Of a DNA stretch of 64,000 nucleotides, positions 24,641-36,785 are shown in pieces. The position numbers were made by a program, and so were the translations under genes. This DNA is from Anseranas semipalmata (taxonomy: Eukaryota; Chordata; Aves; Anseriformes; Anseranatidae), in NCBI GenBank assembly GCA_013399115.1, contig VXAA01003849.1, forward strand, positions 1,755,079-1,819,078, written 5' to 3'. The notes below the pieces were generated by a model. The model was not told the origin of the DNA, ran no database searches, and worked only from the letters and a program-made list of their open reading frames with translations. Within the stretch, counting starts at the first letter, position 1. Every line of letters begins with the position of its first letter.

Positions 24641-27600
24641 GCATCTTAACAAAATTTTACAGCTAGAAAAAATTCTCATGATAATCTCTAGCCTATTTCC
24701 TCCTCAGAGATATGTTTGCAAAAAATTTGGTTTATATTATCTTAGCAAGAGGCTTCTGCTTGTAATATTTCAAACCTTCATCTGCCCTTGGCAGCCACGA
24801 CATTCATCTATCTGACAAAATGAAAAAATAAAAAAAAAATGCCAGTCAACGAGTGAATGCTCCTTTAAGTAAATTTGTTAGCAAAGCATAATGGGTACTG
24901 TGCTCACTGAGGCTACATTGGCAACCGCATCCTCGAAGGTCTTGTGACTCCTACAGGCAATGGGTGACTCAGGGCAAGTAGAATCAGGACAGGACATTAG
25001 AACAATAGAGCTTTTGCTTTTAAGAACAATCTGTTTTCATCAGCCATGAATTAATCCACAGAACAGTGGCACTGCGTAGGTTGCTCTTGGCTCTCTGAAG
25101 ATGCATATAATGAGATAAACAATGGCTTGTTAAGTTTCAGATTCATTTTGTAACCTCATGAAAAGCTCTGCATACTGCTTCTTAATATTGGGAATTGTCC
25201 TGCCGTAAATGCACATCAGTAAAGTACAGAATGCTCAAATTTAGGAAACAGAGCAGAGCCTAAGTAAAATCTTTACGCAGAACCGGGAAGGCACTGAGAC
25301 TTGAATTTCTCAGCTGTTTAAGCTAGGACATCTGTGCAGGACAGAGATAGAAGAAAGGACAATGATCATCCTGAATTTTTTCTGAAGTCTGTGCTGCACG
25401 TAGACTACCATGTAGTTTCTCAGGCTGCCTATACTTTCTTTCTCTGTAGATTGTAGCAGAGATCCATGGAAGCTATCACCACCAAAAACAACTGGTTTTG
25501 ATTTAATACTCTTTCTGCAATTAAGACATATTTTATAAGCAGCTCTTTGTTTTGTGGGATCATCAGGTCAACTTGGAGCTTAGCTCATGAGACAAATACA
25601 GCAGCTTACTGAGCATGTTTTCATCTTTTCATTCAGCCAGAAAAACTTCATAGTTCTGATAAGGGATCCTCCTACGCGGACCACTTACAGACAATCCAAT
25701 TAAATAAAAAGTGGAAACAAAGAATATAGGGTCAGATATTTTTATTATTATTATTTTATTCAGTGCTTTTTACATATAAAAGCTTGTAGATACACGTACG
25801 AGCAGGGATGGTACACAGATTTTCTTCTGCCAGGTGACTACAAACTGCTAGATAATGCAGTCATATCTCCTCTTGGTCCCTCTTTGATCTACTGAATTTT
25901 GAAGGTTTTTCTGTATGGTGGAACAGCTTCAGCCAGAGAGACAGATGCTCTCTGCCCCCTCACAACCCAGTCCGTCTCCTGTAGCCAGCATCCTCGTGGC
26001 TGGGCCTCTCATCTCAGGGAGAGGTGAGAGATCTGTGTTTGAATGATCTCCAGCAGGGCAGGAAGATGGGATGGAGTCTCTAAGATTCTTCAAAAGTAAT
26101 CCAGCATTCACTGTAAAATAGCATAACATATAATACCAGGCAGTGGTGGAGTTTAGGAGAAAATAACTTCAAAATTACAGTTTTTAGTATATGCACTTTA
26201 ATTTTGCCTATTTTAGGCACTTCTTTTTTTTTTTTTTTTTTAATGATGATATCCTCAAACCATGTCCTGGAAAGCAGTCCCATTAATTCTCAGGTAGAAG
26301 AGTTACAAATGCTACATTCCCTGCTATCAAAAGAGAAGTGGCTGTTTCTCAAGCTGCCTGGATATTACAGGTGTCCAAATTTCTCTGCTGAGTATTTCTG
26401 CTATTCAGAAACAGGAGGTTTTGCAGTTTAGTGCCTGTGAGGGCAATTCTATCCAGCATAAAGTTGTTCTTTGGAGCTAAGCTGTGCCACTGTGCCCAGA
26501 AATGACTCAGATATTTCCCTCTTACACCAGTACATTGAAGCTGGGCCTGAATGCTCCTGGGTCACAATACCCCTGCATCTTCATTTAAATATCACCTTCT
26601 GTCTCACACAAGGAATATTTGGCTATTGAACAAGCAGTTGATTCCCACCACAGATACCTGCTCAGGTTCTCCCCATTTGCTGAGCCACTCTTCACTCACT
26701 GCCACTCAAAAACCACTGACCAAAACCTCTGAGGCTCATGCTGGTATGTGGGTCTCAAAGTTTTTGCCTTTCGGGTGTGGAACAGGTAGGTGCAGAGCAG
26801 CCTTAGGCAGAGGGGTTTTCTCTCATGGTGTCCCTATGCTATACCCCGGAGGAGGAGTACTCTTTGTCCTAGATAAGTTGGAAAATGATTATTAGCTCCT
26901 CTGAAATACATTTCTATTTTTTTTACTGTTAGAGTAGGAACCGGGGATGTGACTCAAAATTTGCTCCGTCCCTTGTGAAAGAAACAATGAAATGGGTGTG
27001 GATGGAAAAGGTCTTTGGCCAGGAACCTCACCTGGGGAAGGCCAGCTGAGGGCTCCCTTTCACACCACTCTTAAGAGGAACAGATACTTCTTTAGCTGAA
27101 AAAATAATGACCATTCTCTGAAAATCATATCCTTCATTTTCCCCGGGTAACTCACAGACATTTTACAATGGCAATAAAGTTTTAATTTAAAGCATCAATG
27201 ATACAATCTTTCAAGAGGTAATGCTTGGTTTAGTCTCTGGCAGCTCTTTGGTCCAAATCTCTTGTCTTCACTTTTCATGGTCCATTAATGAAGAGATGAA
27301 CTGCAGAAGAGAAACTTGATCCATTAAATCCATTCCATTAGTTCTTTTGTCCTCTTTATCAACTGTATCCAGATCCAAGTAGTAACTGGAATTTTCCATA
27401 AACACCTATTGCTTGTACCATGTTTCCTTCCTGTTTGGGCTGCTACTATTTTAGTCTAAGCATAACTTTTGCCCACAAGATCTCTTGCATGGAGAGGAAA
27501 CTTGCTATGAATACTGATATTTTATTGACTCATTTTATTTCTCAAAAAAAAAAAAGAAAGAAAAAAATGAAAAAGAAAAATGCTATGACTTTGATCTGGA

Positions 27601-30091
27601 ATGTATTGTTTTGTTGCCTAAAGAAACATTAATCATAAATTCAAGAAAGACAGGGGAACAGAAACAACAAAGATGAAACTGGAACAAGAAATGCATAAAA
27701 CATTGGAAAGATGTAAATAAATTTGCCAAACATGCCTGTTATATCCTAAGAATGTCAATGATTTTATAGAAATAATTGCTTACATGCTAAAGCAAAATGT
27801 TTCTGATCATGACTGTTGTATTCTGTTTTGATAGCCCACAATATTCCAGTGTCTGAAACATGTGAAGCATTGAAGTCATTTTCCTTTCAAAGTAAAAAGA
27901 AATATCAGAAACAGAAATAGAACTAACTATAAAAGCTTTTTTGACCAAAAAAAAAAAAATGTTAAAATGATTTTGAGTAACTTATTTTAAGGAAAGATAA
28001 TGAAACCAGATTTTCTTTTATTTTGAAAAAAAAAATCTATAAACATTTTTAGCATAAATAGGTATTCTTTTAAAGATCTCTTTACTTGACAAGCTATTTT
28101 CTTTGAAATATAAACCCAGAAAATTCTCAACCATTTCAGTATCTGAGATCTTAACAGGCAATAACTTTTGCTTGGTGGCAATTTCTCTGTGATAGCCATT
28201 TTGTTATTTATAATACTCTGTGAGTTTCTAATGCTTATCACCTTAGAATGAAGTTATTTAACAATATTAAGGACAAAAAGTCCTGGGTGTAGGGCTGGGA
28301 GAAGCAGGAGAGCACAGCTCTCAGGCTAGTGGCACCCGACCACAGTGGCATCCCACTATACGACAGCCACTGTGGATATGTGCAGGCCAGGAAAGGGAAG
28401 GGATGGGAGAACAGTGCATGTTTGCTCTTCTAGCTCCTCTGCTGTATTTAAACACGGGCAGGAGCTTCATCACCCTGTTGTCATGCCAGCCTGTGAGGAG
28501 GGGTTTGTCACTTAAATCGAGGGGGTCTGGCACTGTTACCCAGCATGGAGGAGTTCAGAAAATGCACACCAGAGAAAATATGTTTCCAATGTTAAAAAAA
28601 AGAAAGAGAAAAGGATTACAAGAGCAGTGGAAATACTATACAAAGGATTTATCTATTCTCTACCTGTCTCACTTATAGAGGATTTGGATGGATTTTAGCT
28701 ACAGGGAGTCAGCTACTCTGACTGTGTATACAGTAACGACTGCACAAATAAGCATGGTCTTCATTCAGATAATACAATCAACCTCTTATTTCCTTATATT
28801 ACTCAGCAGCACCAGAGGTGCATGTTGTCTCAGTATGCTACATAGCCTACCTATCTCTATGCTTCATCCAACACTCTTCCTCTGCAGGAAATTGAGCCCA
28901 CAGTCTTCTTCGGCATATAGATTTTCCCCTTCTTAGGGGCTGCTAACATCTCATCAGTCAAAGCAAGATGCCAACTAAAAAGCAATATTTTTTTTTTTTC
29001 TGAAGCCAAGGGGAAAAAATATACCAGCAGCAATGAAACTTAAATTATGCATTTTACTCAGTTTATTAGCTGAGTATAAGTTTCATTGTAAAGAAGCTTC
29101 TAGGGTGTATCACTGTTTCTCTGTCTTTTCTTTCTACTCTACAGAGACAGCAGTAACTTGCATCCTATCTAGTATGGTACTGACCTGTAAAAAATACAAA
29201 AGAGCACATTTAACAGAAAGGAGAGAAACACAGAATAAATATATAGTTTTTTTCTTTGTCTCTCAGAATGCATACAAACACACACACAAGCACATACACG
29301 GAGTTTTCAATGCTGTTTTACTAAAACAAATCTTCAGACTCCCAGCAACAAACATCCAGTCACTTATTAGTAAGAATCCCAATGGATATTGCAGAGTCTG
29401 ACTACTTATGCTTTTGAGATGTAAATATCAGAATTGCTTTTTGAAGAAGTAAAATGTAAAAGCAGTTAAAGTTCAGGATTCAATTTTTTCTTCTTCTTTT
29501 GATAAATACATTTACATTTTAATTTTCAGTATTTTCAATTTTCACCACTGAAAGGCTGTATTTCTGGATGAAAAGCACAATAATAAAATGTTCTCCCGTC
29601 CATAATTTTCTTGTAATTCACAGAAATGATCTGAGGGCATATAGCTCACGACAATATATATTATAGTGTTCAGAGCAGAGAACTCAATTGTTAAGGCTGC
29701 AATTTCAAACATATGTATATTAATGAACTGGCTTTGGCTTCATTAGAAATTCTTATAGAGTTTTTTGCTGACATAGAATCATCTCTGCTATAATCTTACA
29801 AATCTGCAAAGATTGTCAGAAATGTGCATGTTATTTCATTTATTCGATCAATATATGTGTGTCAATGACAATTACCCTGCAGAAATCCATATAATAGTCT
29901 TATTTTTTTAGGCCTATATGGCATCGTAGATTATGAAAGGAACAGAACAATGCAACATGCCATGTCTTACATTATTTGGCAAAGTAGCGTGGCTTTATTT
30001 ATATGAGGAAAATGCTATAAATCTTTTTCTGCTTTTATTGCAATCAGTTCCCTTCCTGTGCTTGAAATGATAAAGCGGAGTTGTCTAATGT

Positions 30092-30115
30092 AAAAAAAAA
30101 AAAAAAAAAAAAAAA
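30092..30115 (+). repeat. A24 homopolymer
   Basis: Twenty-four consecutive A. Nothing upstream looks like a processed transcript. Confidence 0.95.
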
Positions 30116-32670
30116 GTCTGAACAAACACTGGAAACATTATTGGTCTTTACCCATAGCCTGGGATAGATTTTACCTACACACTTTAATCACTCCGGCTAC
30201 TAGAAGGAAAATGAAGAAAAAGTTATTCTAACTTGCCAAACTGACAACAACATCTACAGCTAACAACTGTTCAATGTGGTACCCATTATAAAATGTAAGA
30301 TTGGTGTGCCAGGCTATAAAAACATACAGACTCTATTCTCAAAAAAAAAATAAAAATAAAAAATAAAAAACCTGCTACATCAATAAATAAGATTAGTTGA
30401 GAAACCAGAGCATAAGGCAAAACATGTAGGAGGAGGTCAACAAAAGTCTGGTAGATAAAGCTCAGAAACAAGGCTGAAAAACAGCACAGAATGGAGAATG
30501 CATTCAGCACACCACCGAAGAATAGATACAGGTAACAACTGGCTTCCCTGGGGGAGCCTGCGATTTCATCTCAGCATGAGAGCTTGCACCGCCGGGAAGT
30601 GTCCCTCTGCCCATGCTAAGGAAGCCTAGGGAGCTGTTTGAAGGCTTGCTCTTTGGGGAAATTGCATTCTTCCTTATTGCAGTTACTGCAACGAATATAT
30701 TTTTTTTCTGCTTGAGGCTGGCACCTTGCTCTGCTGACATTCACTTCTATTTCCCTCTCTAAAGCCTCATTTTCTCCCTGCCTAGGTTTTGCAGAAGCTC
30801 CCACCAGCACTCTTTGCACCTAACTCTTTTATGTCTTCTGATCAGGTTTTATTCTTCAGGTTTGGCCACCCTTCTCCTCTCCACATGTCTATCAGGTTCT
30901 TTACCCTGTTTCAATGCAGAGAGATGGGACTAAGATGGCTATAGCTCCAACCCTCCACTCTTCCTCCTTCAGCTCTGGTGCTGTTGAAGCTCTAGTGCCC
31001 GTTGGTCTTCTCCTCTGCCTCCACATCACCCCACCTGGAGAACAGAGAGCCTCTTCTACAACAGGAGAATAAAATGCCTGGCCTTAGCAAAGCAGTGACT
31101 GGAGAGCTGGCTGCTTTGGGAAATATGTCTGAGGATAAGCATAAGGAAGAGGGAGGATCTGTTTAAGGTAAAAGCTAGAGTAGGCGACTCTAAACGATGC
31201 ATGAACCACAGCATGCTGGAAACGAGCAAAGAAACAACATTGGTCTAGGAGTCTAACTTGTTTTGAGAGAAAAGTCAAGAATTAGATCATGCAACACGAT
31301 TCTTGCTTGAATCTGGAGTGCCCCCAGTCCCGGTGCAACTGATGCAATTTTAGACATGAACGTTGTATGAACAGTAAAGTATTTTAAAAATAGGAAGGAA
31401 GCGTACTCACTTCTACAATGATTGCTCCTCATTATATTTACATAAGTATACATATTATTTTAAATTTAATATATGTGTATTTACTGACAGAGTGATGTTG
31501 TCAATATCCTTATTCTGAGAAATTGTCTACTGAAGCAGTGCAGAAATTCAGGTATTTTAGTGAAATTGAATACAGTGCACTTGCTCCCTCACAGGATCAT
31601 GTCCTCCACATTTCTGGAAACTTAGTCAAGATTGTTGTGTTCGCTCATCCTAAATTTATTTGACCTTAATCCATGCTTGATGATGCACTGAGAAAGCCGG
31701 AAGGGACACAGCAGACACAACAAGAGATGTGCCTCGCGGCAGGGAGCAGTTTATTCTAATGATTATTTATAAACCCCTTCAGTTCCCCAAGATGTTCTTT
31801 AGCGGTTGATTATAGTTTTTTTCAGCATTTTAGAAGCTGTTCCTAATAATATGGCAGATTTTTTCTAGCTGTTAAAATTGTTTAAGCTTCTGATTAATTT
31901 TGTACTAGTTATAATGCTAAGAGGAGATACTTTCCCCTAGTCACAACCCATGTAACTAAGAACGGGGAACTTCACTGCTGAACACCTACCCCTCGTAAAA
32001 GCAGGCAGACCAGCTGAGAGTCCTTCCAAGATAAAGCTCCCTTTGATTTCTCCAGATGTTTTTTTCCCTAAGTTAAGGCTGCAGGACTTGGCTGTGAGTT
32101 TGCAAGTGCCAAGGAGCTGAACTGGGTTTTACTACTCCATTACTCATGTGTCTCTATTTTTCCCCAAACTCTTTATATAGCTGCCACAGCTACTCTGCAC
32201 CTTGCAAGAGATGGATGAGCCAAGAAACACCTCTTTAGCAATACCCGTAGCACTCGCCAAGTGCCAAGTCATCTATTTTACGTAGGATACAAGCAGTAGC
32301 TCTGTGTGCTAGACTGCAGGCCAACCGTCCTGTAAATAAATTTTGGTCTTGCTGAGCTGACCCTCTGCACACATTTAAACACTTCATTCTGCAGGACCCA
32401 GGGCTGCACTGTGACGCACGGCGCCTGCGAGGACAGCTCTGCAGCCATGGGCAGACCAGCAGAAGCTATAGGGAGCTTCTCCTGTAGCTCAACACAGCTC
32501 ACAAGCAGAAACCTCCCTGACACCAGACCGAAAATGTAGCTTTTATAGAGCCTGAAAAAATCTGGGTGAGGAGGGGGAAATCACTGAATCTTTTCAAAAG
32601 TACTTTTTGCTCTTCCAGCACCTACTTTCCCAAGGGGCTGGATCCTTGGGGGCTTTCACACTAAAGTATA

Positions 32671-32692
32671 GTGTGTGTATATATACACACAC
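32671..32692. repeat. Perfect 22-bp palindrome in a TG/TA/CA repeat
   Basis: The sequence runs (GT)n, then (AT)n, then (AC)n, and equals its own reverse complement over 22 bp. It is a simple-repeat palindrome capable of cruciform extrusion. It is not a known protein operator. Confidence 0.95.
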
Positions 32693-34437
32693 ACAGATAT
32701 ATAAATACTTGTTTCAGCAGTAGCCATGCAGTGACTTTCATCCAAGATCTGGTTTTCCCCCACTTAGGTAAACAGCAAGCTGCAGGAATGGACTTATACC
32801 TCCAAGCTCAGCCCCACTCCCACTGCAGATAACTGCAAAACTGCCTGGCTTGAGCAGGATGGATGTGCGTGGGACGAATTAAGCTCACTGCAGCACAGAA
32901 GTAACCCTCCCTTCTCATTTAAGTGCAGGCACAGAAGTTTCTCGCTCAACCCCCAACCTGTGCAGAACATCTCTGCTGGGCACCGAGCTGTGAGTGCCTG
33001 CCCTCCCCTACAGCACCATGCCCTCGCTTATCCCAGGTACAAAGTGGGGAAAAAATACTTAGAGTGGGCTTTGGTTTTCTTAGTCTGTAGCTTCTGGATT
33101 GGGTGGGCTTTTCTGCTTGCAGCTGAGCTGACTTTCACAGCAAATAGCATAGATTAAGCTCTGTGCTCCGAGCAGGGATTTCTCATTTCATACATCATTT
33201 ATAACTTTCTGCAGTGATTCCATAAAGTCAGTATCTCTCCATAACACAAAGATGAGAAGGATGGAAAATATAGCTGAAAAAGTGACAAACCTGCAAATTG
33301 CATTTATGTAGAGTTCCAGTGCCACAAAGCTTCTACAGCAATTTTATGGAAACCTAGCAAATTCAGTATAAATAAATTTGCAGTTTAGGAAAGTTATGCA
33401 TTTATGGATTTCAGCACAGTGCCATATTACAGCTTAGCAAAGATGCTAAATGTCTCTCACACAAAATGGAAATTAAATCTGCTCTTCTATTTTGTCAGAT
33501 CAGGTCTTTTCCTATGGTACAGTGGGCACAGATTTCACCACTCTTCCCTTACAGAAGTTGCAGTAGCAGTGAAAAATCACACAAACAAAACCCACTTTTG
33601 CAAAGGTTGCAAACACTAAGTACATCAGATTACTCTATAACTGGCAAGAGATGTCTTTTTTCATTTTCTGTTTCTCTGTGATACTCCATCAATCACTGGT
33701 TACAAGAAAGCATACCGAGCGTACTATGGAAGAACCCCAGCACATTTTGGTGACATCCTGATTCCAGTGAAGCAAACAAAAAAAAAAAAAATCCTGCAGG
33801 TTTTATTAGAGCCACAAACTGCTCCTTTGCACTGAGCTCTTGTTTTCATAGTCAGAGCCAGTTGCCAAAATGCTGGTCCCAATCATGCTTTCATAGCTGG
33901 ATAATCAGGCTTTACTATGACCTAAACTAAGTAAGAACGGTGTAAATGAGAGGAGAACTGGGGCAGTCTGCTGTGAAGTTCCAGACACCAAATAGGAGCT
34001 GAAGAAGTGAGAGATCTTCTTACCAGCCTTCAATTTCTAATGGGCAAATGTTTACAAAGAAGTATATTATCATGCCTGTCACACATAATAATACCCATAA
34101 ATATGGGTATATTAACTGTATTTTAAGTCAAGAGGAAATAACATCAGTAGTATACACACACTCACAAACACACATATGACAACATAAAATTGAATTCAGG
34201 TTGAAATGTTTTTCATTTCAGTATAGCCTATTGCCATCAGATAAAGAAAAAATATATATTATTCTCTGTCTAGCTCTTCCAAAGGAAATAATACCAAAGG
34301 TTTAAGAACACGCATTGGCTTCCTTCCTGATAGGATTTAAAATGTTCTTTTCCAATGTAAGTGCAAAACCAAACATTAAAGCTGAAAATCAAGCACACCA
34401 GTCACGCACATTCAAAACTGATGTGAAAAACCTGGAC

Positions 34438-34500
34438 CTGCTGAAGTCAGTGGCACAACTCCCATTGACTTCAGTGGGGCCAAGATTCCACCCAATGTTC
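34438..34500 (+). repeat. Old amniote interspersed motif, copy with inverted core
   Basis: 'tgaagtcagtgg' at 34442-34453 is followed by 'ccattgacttcagtgg' at 34462-34477, an inverted pair, and then a 'ggccaagattccaccca' tail. This arrangement resembles a short repeat I recall from many amniote genomes. The same core recurs at 56192-56235 and 63528-63578. I cannot name the family with confidence. Confidence 0.5.
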
Positions 34501-35439
34501 CTATGAGAACATTAAATTGGCCACATTGTGTATCTCACTTGATGGACTGCAGCAACATACATGATTTATTAAGATCTATATTCAACAAAGAAATCAATTG
34601 AATTGTGGAAAGTATTTAAATGAATGTATCTGTAACAATAGGACCTCTAAGTTAAGGTGGTATTCACAATCTTATTTTTGGTGCTGCCTGATGTCTTGCT
34701 TTCCAAAGAAGTACTGCAGTAAGGGAATTTTGAACTCCATTTCCAACTTTTTCTACACTAGAACAGTACAGGTATTACCTAACATAGGAGTTTTAACAAA
34801 AGTTTCCTAAAAAAAAAAAGCCTTAAAATCAGAAGATATTAAGGCACAAAATGTACAGAGACATAAGTAAATGATTTTGTTCTTATTTTTCTCGAACCAA
34901 TTCCCTGCTTATTTTTAACCCAATTACAAGTGTACTGGCTGCCAGTAAAATTTGGATCCAGATTTTCTGCTAACTAAATGAAATTGTTTGGATAGTAAAG
35001 TCAGAATTTCTAACATCTCAATCAAGTTGCTTTCTGACATTTTAATAGCAAAAGTAATTGGGTACATTAAAACTGCAATTCTTTAAAGTCTAAGACAAAC
35101 ATTGTGATAAAATAGCTGTTTCTTTAGGGAAAATTTCAGTATAAGAATGAAAACAATAGGATTTTATTGAAATTATTTCAAAAACCTATAATAGTTTAAA
35201 GACTAATCTTTCTCTAAGTTTTGTGGCATCTTAAGTAATTTTATAGAAGGACTGGAGTTCTTCCACTTATTGTATTCCGTTACGTGGTCGCTACACCTCT
35301 AATAATGTTATGACTTTCTTGTCATTTCAAAGAGTTATGGCCAAAGCAGACAAACAGATTTTTTAATTTGCTTTCATATGTCACAAAGCTGTAGCATTTT
35401 ACTTATTAAGCTTTGCCCAGCAACTCCAATAGCCCTCAA
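34501..35439. other. Featureless AT-rich noncoding stretch
   Basis: No gene or repeat recognised, apart from a short A-run near 34809. Confidence 0.7.
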
Positions 35440-36010
35440 GCATCTCAATAAGGGTGCAACAGCTGTTGTGCCCCACTGTGGTGGCCTCATTCTCCTGCAG
35501 CCCTGCAAAAGCTGTGTATGACTGGCAAAGGGTGGGCAGATGATACCAGCACCCTTTGTATTATCAACAGTGGGAGAAAATAGCTGAACCACAACACAAA
35601 CCTGCAGATGCTCCCCGGAGTGTCCTTCCGAGGTCCCAATCCATGACTGCGCATCACCAGGAGGTGCAGGAGACCAGCAGTGCCCAGGAGGAGCTGGGAT
35701 CAGGATCCAACTGCCCAGGCCTACCTGCACTTCTGAGGGTTTCCCTCCCCTAGAAAGGAGCATAAACACCCTCCTGGCATGGGACAAGGCTGCTCCAAGG
35801 TGGCTCCAGGCACCACGTGGGCAGCCAGTGACCTGCAGGCAGGTGCCACGCTGAGGACCAGGGGTGATGCTTCTGGGTGCAGCCAGGAGCTCGCACAGGA
35901 GTGGACCAGCCATGAGCACCAATGCATGGTGCACGAGGAGCCGCAGCTGGGACGTGTTGCACCACAGCTCTCCAGCGAGTCAGGAACTCCTTTCTGACTC
36001 CCAAAGTGGC
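35440..36010. other. GC-rich patch with long overlapping open frames, not a recognised gene
   Basis: Local GC rises sharply compared with both flanks. The longest non-transposon open frame in the window (186 codons, minus, 35374-35934) lies here. At least five other frames are also open across parts of it (plus 35556-35753, 35779-35997, 35864-36079; minus 35721-36053, 35750-36085). Openness in so many frames is a composition effect and does not single out a coding strand. The predicted proteins show no domain or membrane pattern I recognise. CpG is not dense enough for a convincing CpG island. It might be an old insertion or a decayed exon. Confidence 0.5.
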
Positions 36011-36409
36011 CATCAGGCAGAGCCAGAGTGTGTGAAAAGGATGCACAAAGCAATGACCAAGAAGGATTTTAACTTCTGAGAGCAAATACTAGCCACCCCC
36101 ACCCAGCCCCAAACAGAATATTTCCAGGCAAATAGCTGCTGAAAGGGAATAAACTCTGACCACTGCAGGCAACTGTCAGAAACTCTAAGTAATGAGATTT
36201 GGTTATAGGCATTTCTTAATGTAGAACAGCAGTAGCAATGAATATTCTAGGACAATGCAGAGTTTTTTACTCTCTTTCTGTAGAAGAAAATAAATGGGGA
36301 ACTTCATATATTCACGGGCTCCAAAGCCAAGAAAAAATAATCATAACCACCCAGCATAACCCCTTGCACAAGCAAGTTGTATAACTTCTTCTGAGTGCTT
36401 GATTAAATA

Positions 36410-36785
36410 TTCTCCTAAAAGATGTGCTTTACTTTTGCCATAAACACATCAAGAGATGCTGAATTTACCACATTCCTTGATAAATTATTCCTTTTCTCCC
36501 TGCTAAGAAACTGCATCTTCTTTCAGGATTCATTTTATCTAACTTCAATTTGCAGCCATCTTGTTATGCCTTTCTCAGCAAGATTGAAAAATCCCCAGCA
36601 AGACTTGCTGAAGAGCCAAGCTGCATTTTTGTTATGCATTAAGCACCCCTACTCCAAGCCATCGCTCAACTTTCCCTTTGATAAGGAGTTCAATCTGTTC
36701 GCAGCTCCTCACACCATGATGCTTCACATTCGTGCCACGGCATCTTGTTTGCTGCCCCTCTTCGCTGCCTAGCCCTTTCAGTCCT
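36410..36785 (-). mobile_element. Ancient CR1-family LINE relic, 3' part of ORF2
   Basis: Read on the minus strand, the segment follows the 3' region of an old amniote CR1 element. The order is a 'caaagggaaagttgag' block (plus 36670-36690 region), then 'cttgctgagaaaggcataac' (around 36565-36585), then a stretch ending in codons for VVNSASLDVF. That last block corresponds to the family's V-V-D-S-S-L-E-V-F end of the reverse-transcriptase ORF. Frameshifts and small indels break the frame. The 5' part is missing, as usual for CR1 truncation. It is much more diverged than the copy at 44157, so it is an older insertion, possibly shared across archosaurs. An unrelated 116-codon plus-strand frame over it is an antisense shadow. 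Confidence 0.85.

Larger units (their letters stand above)
24641..34437. other. Noncoding stretch with scattered simple repeats
   Basis: No supported gene. Simple repeats include TTA-rich sequence at 25738-25760, T18 at 26224-26241, A-rich patches near 27543, 27947 and 28023, CA-rich sequence near 29278-29298, A24 at 30092-30115 and A-rich sequence near 33778. The largest open frames (114 and 122 codons at 26551-26895 and 29033-29401) resemble no known protein. Confidence 0.65.

Noticed and set aside
36422..36772. 116-codon plus-strand frame
   Set aside because: It is antisense to the ancient CR1 relic and resembles no protein in that orientation.
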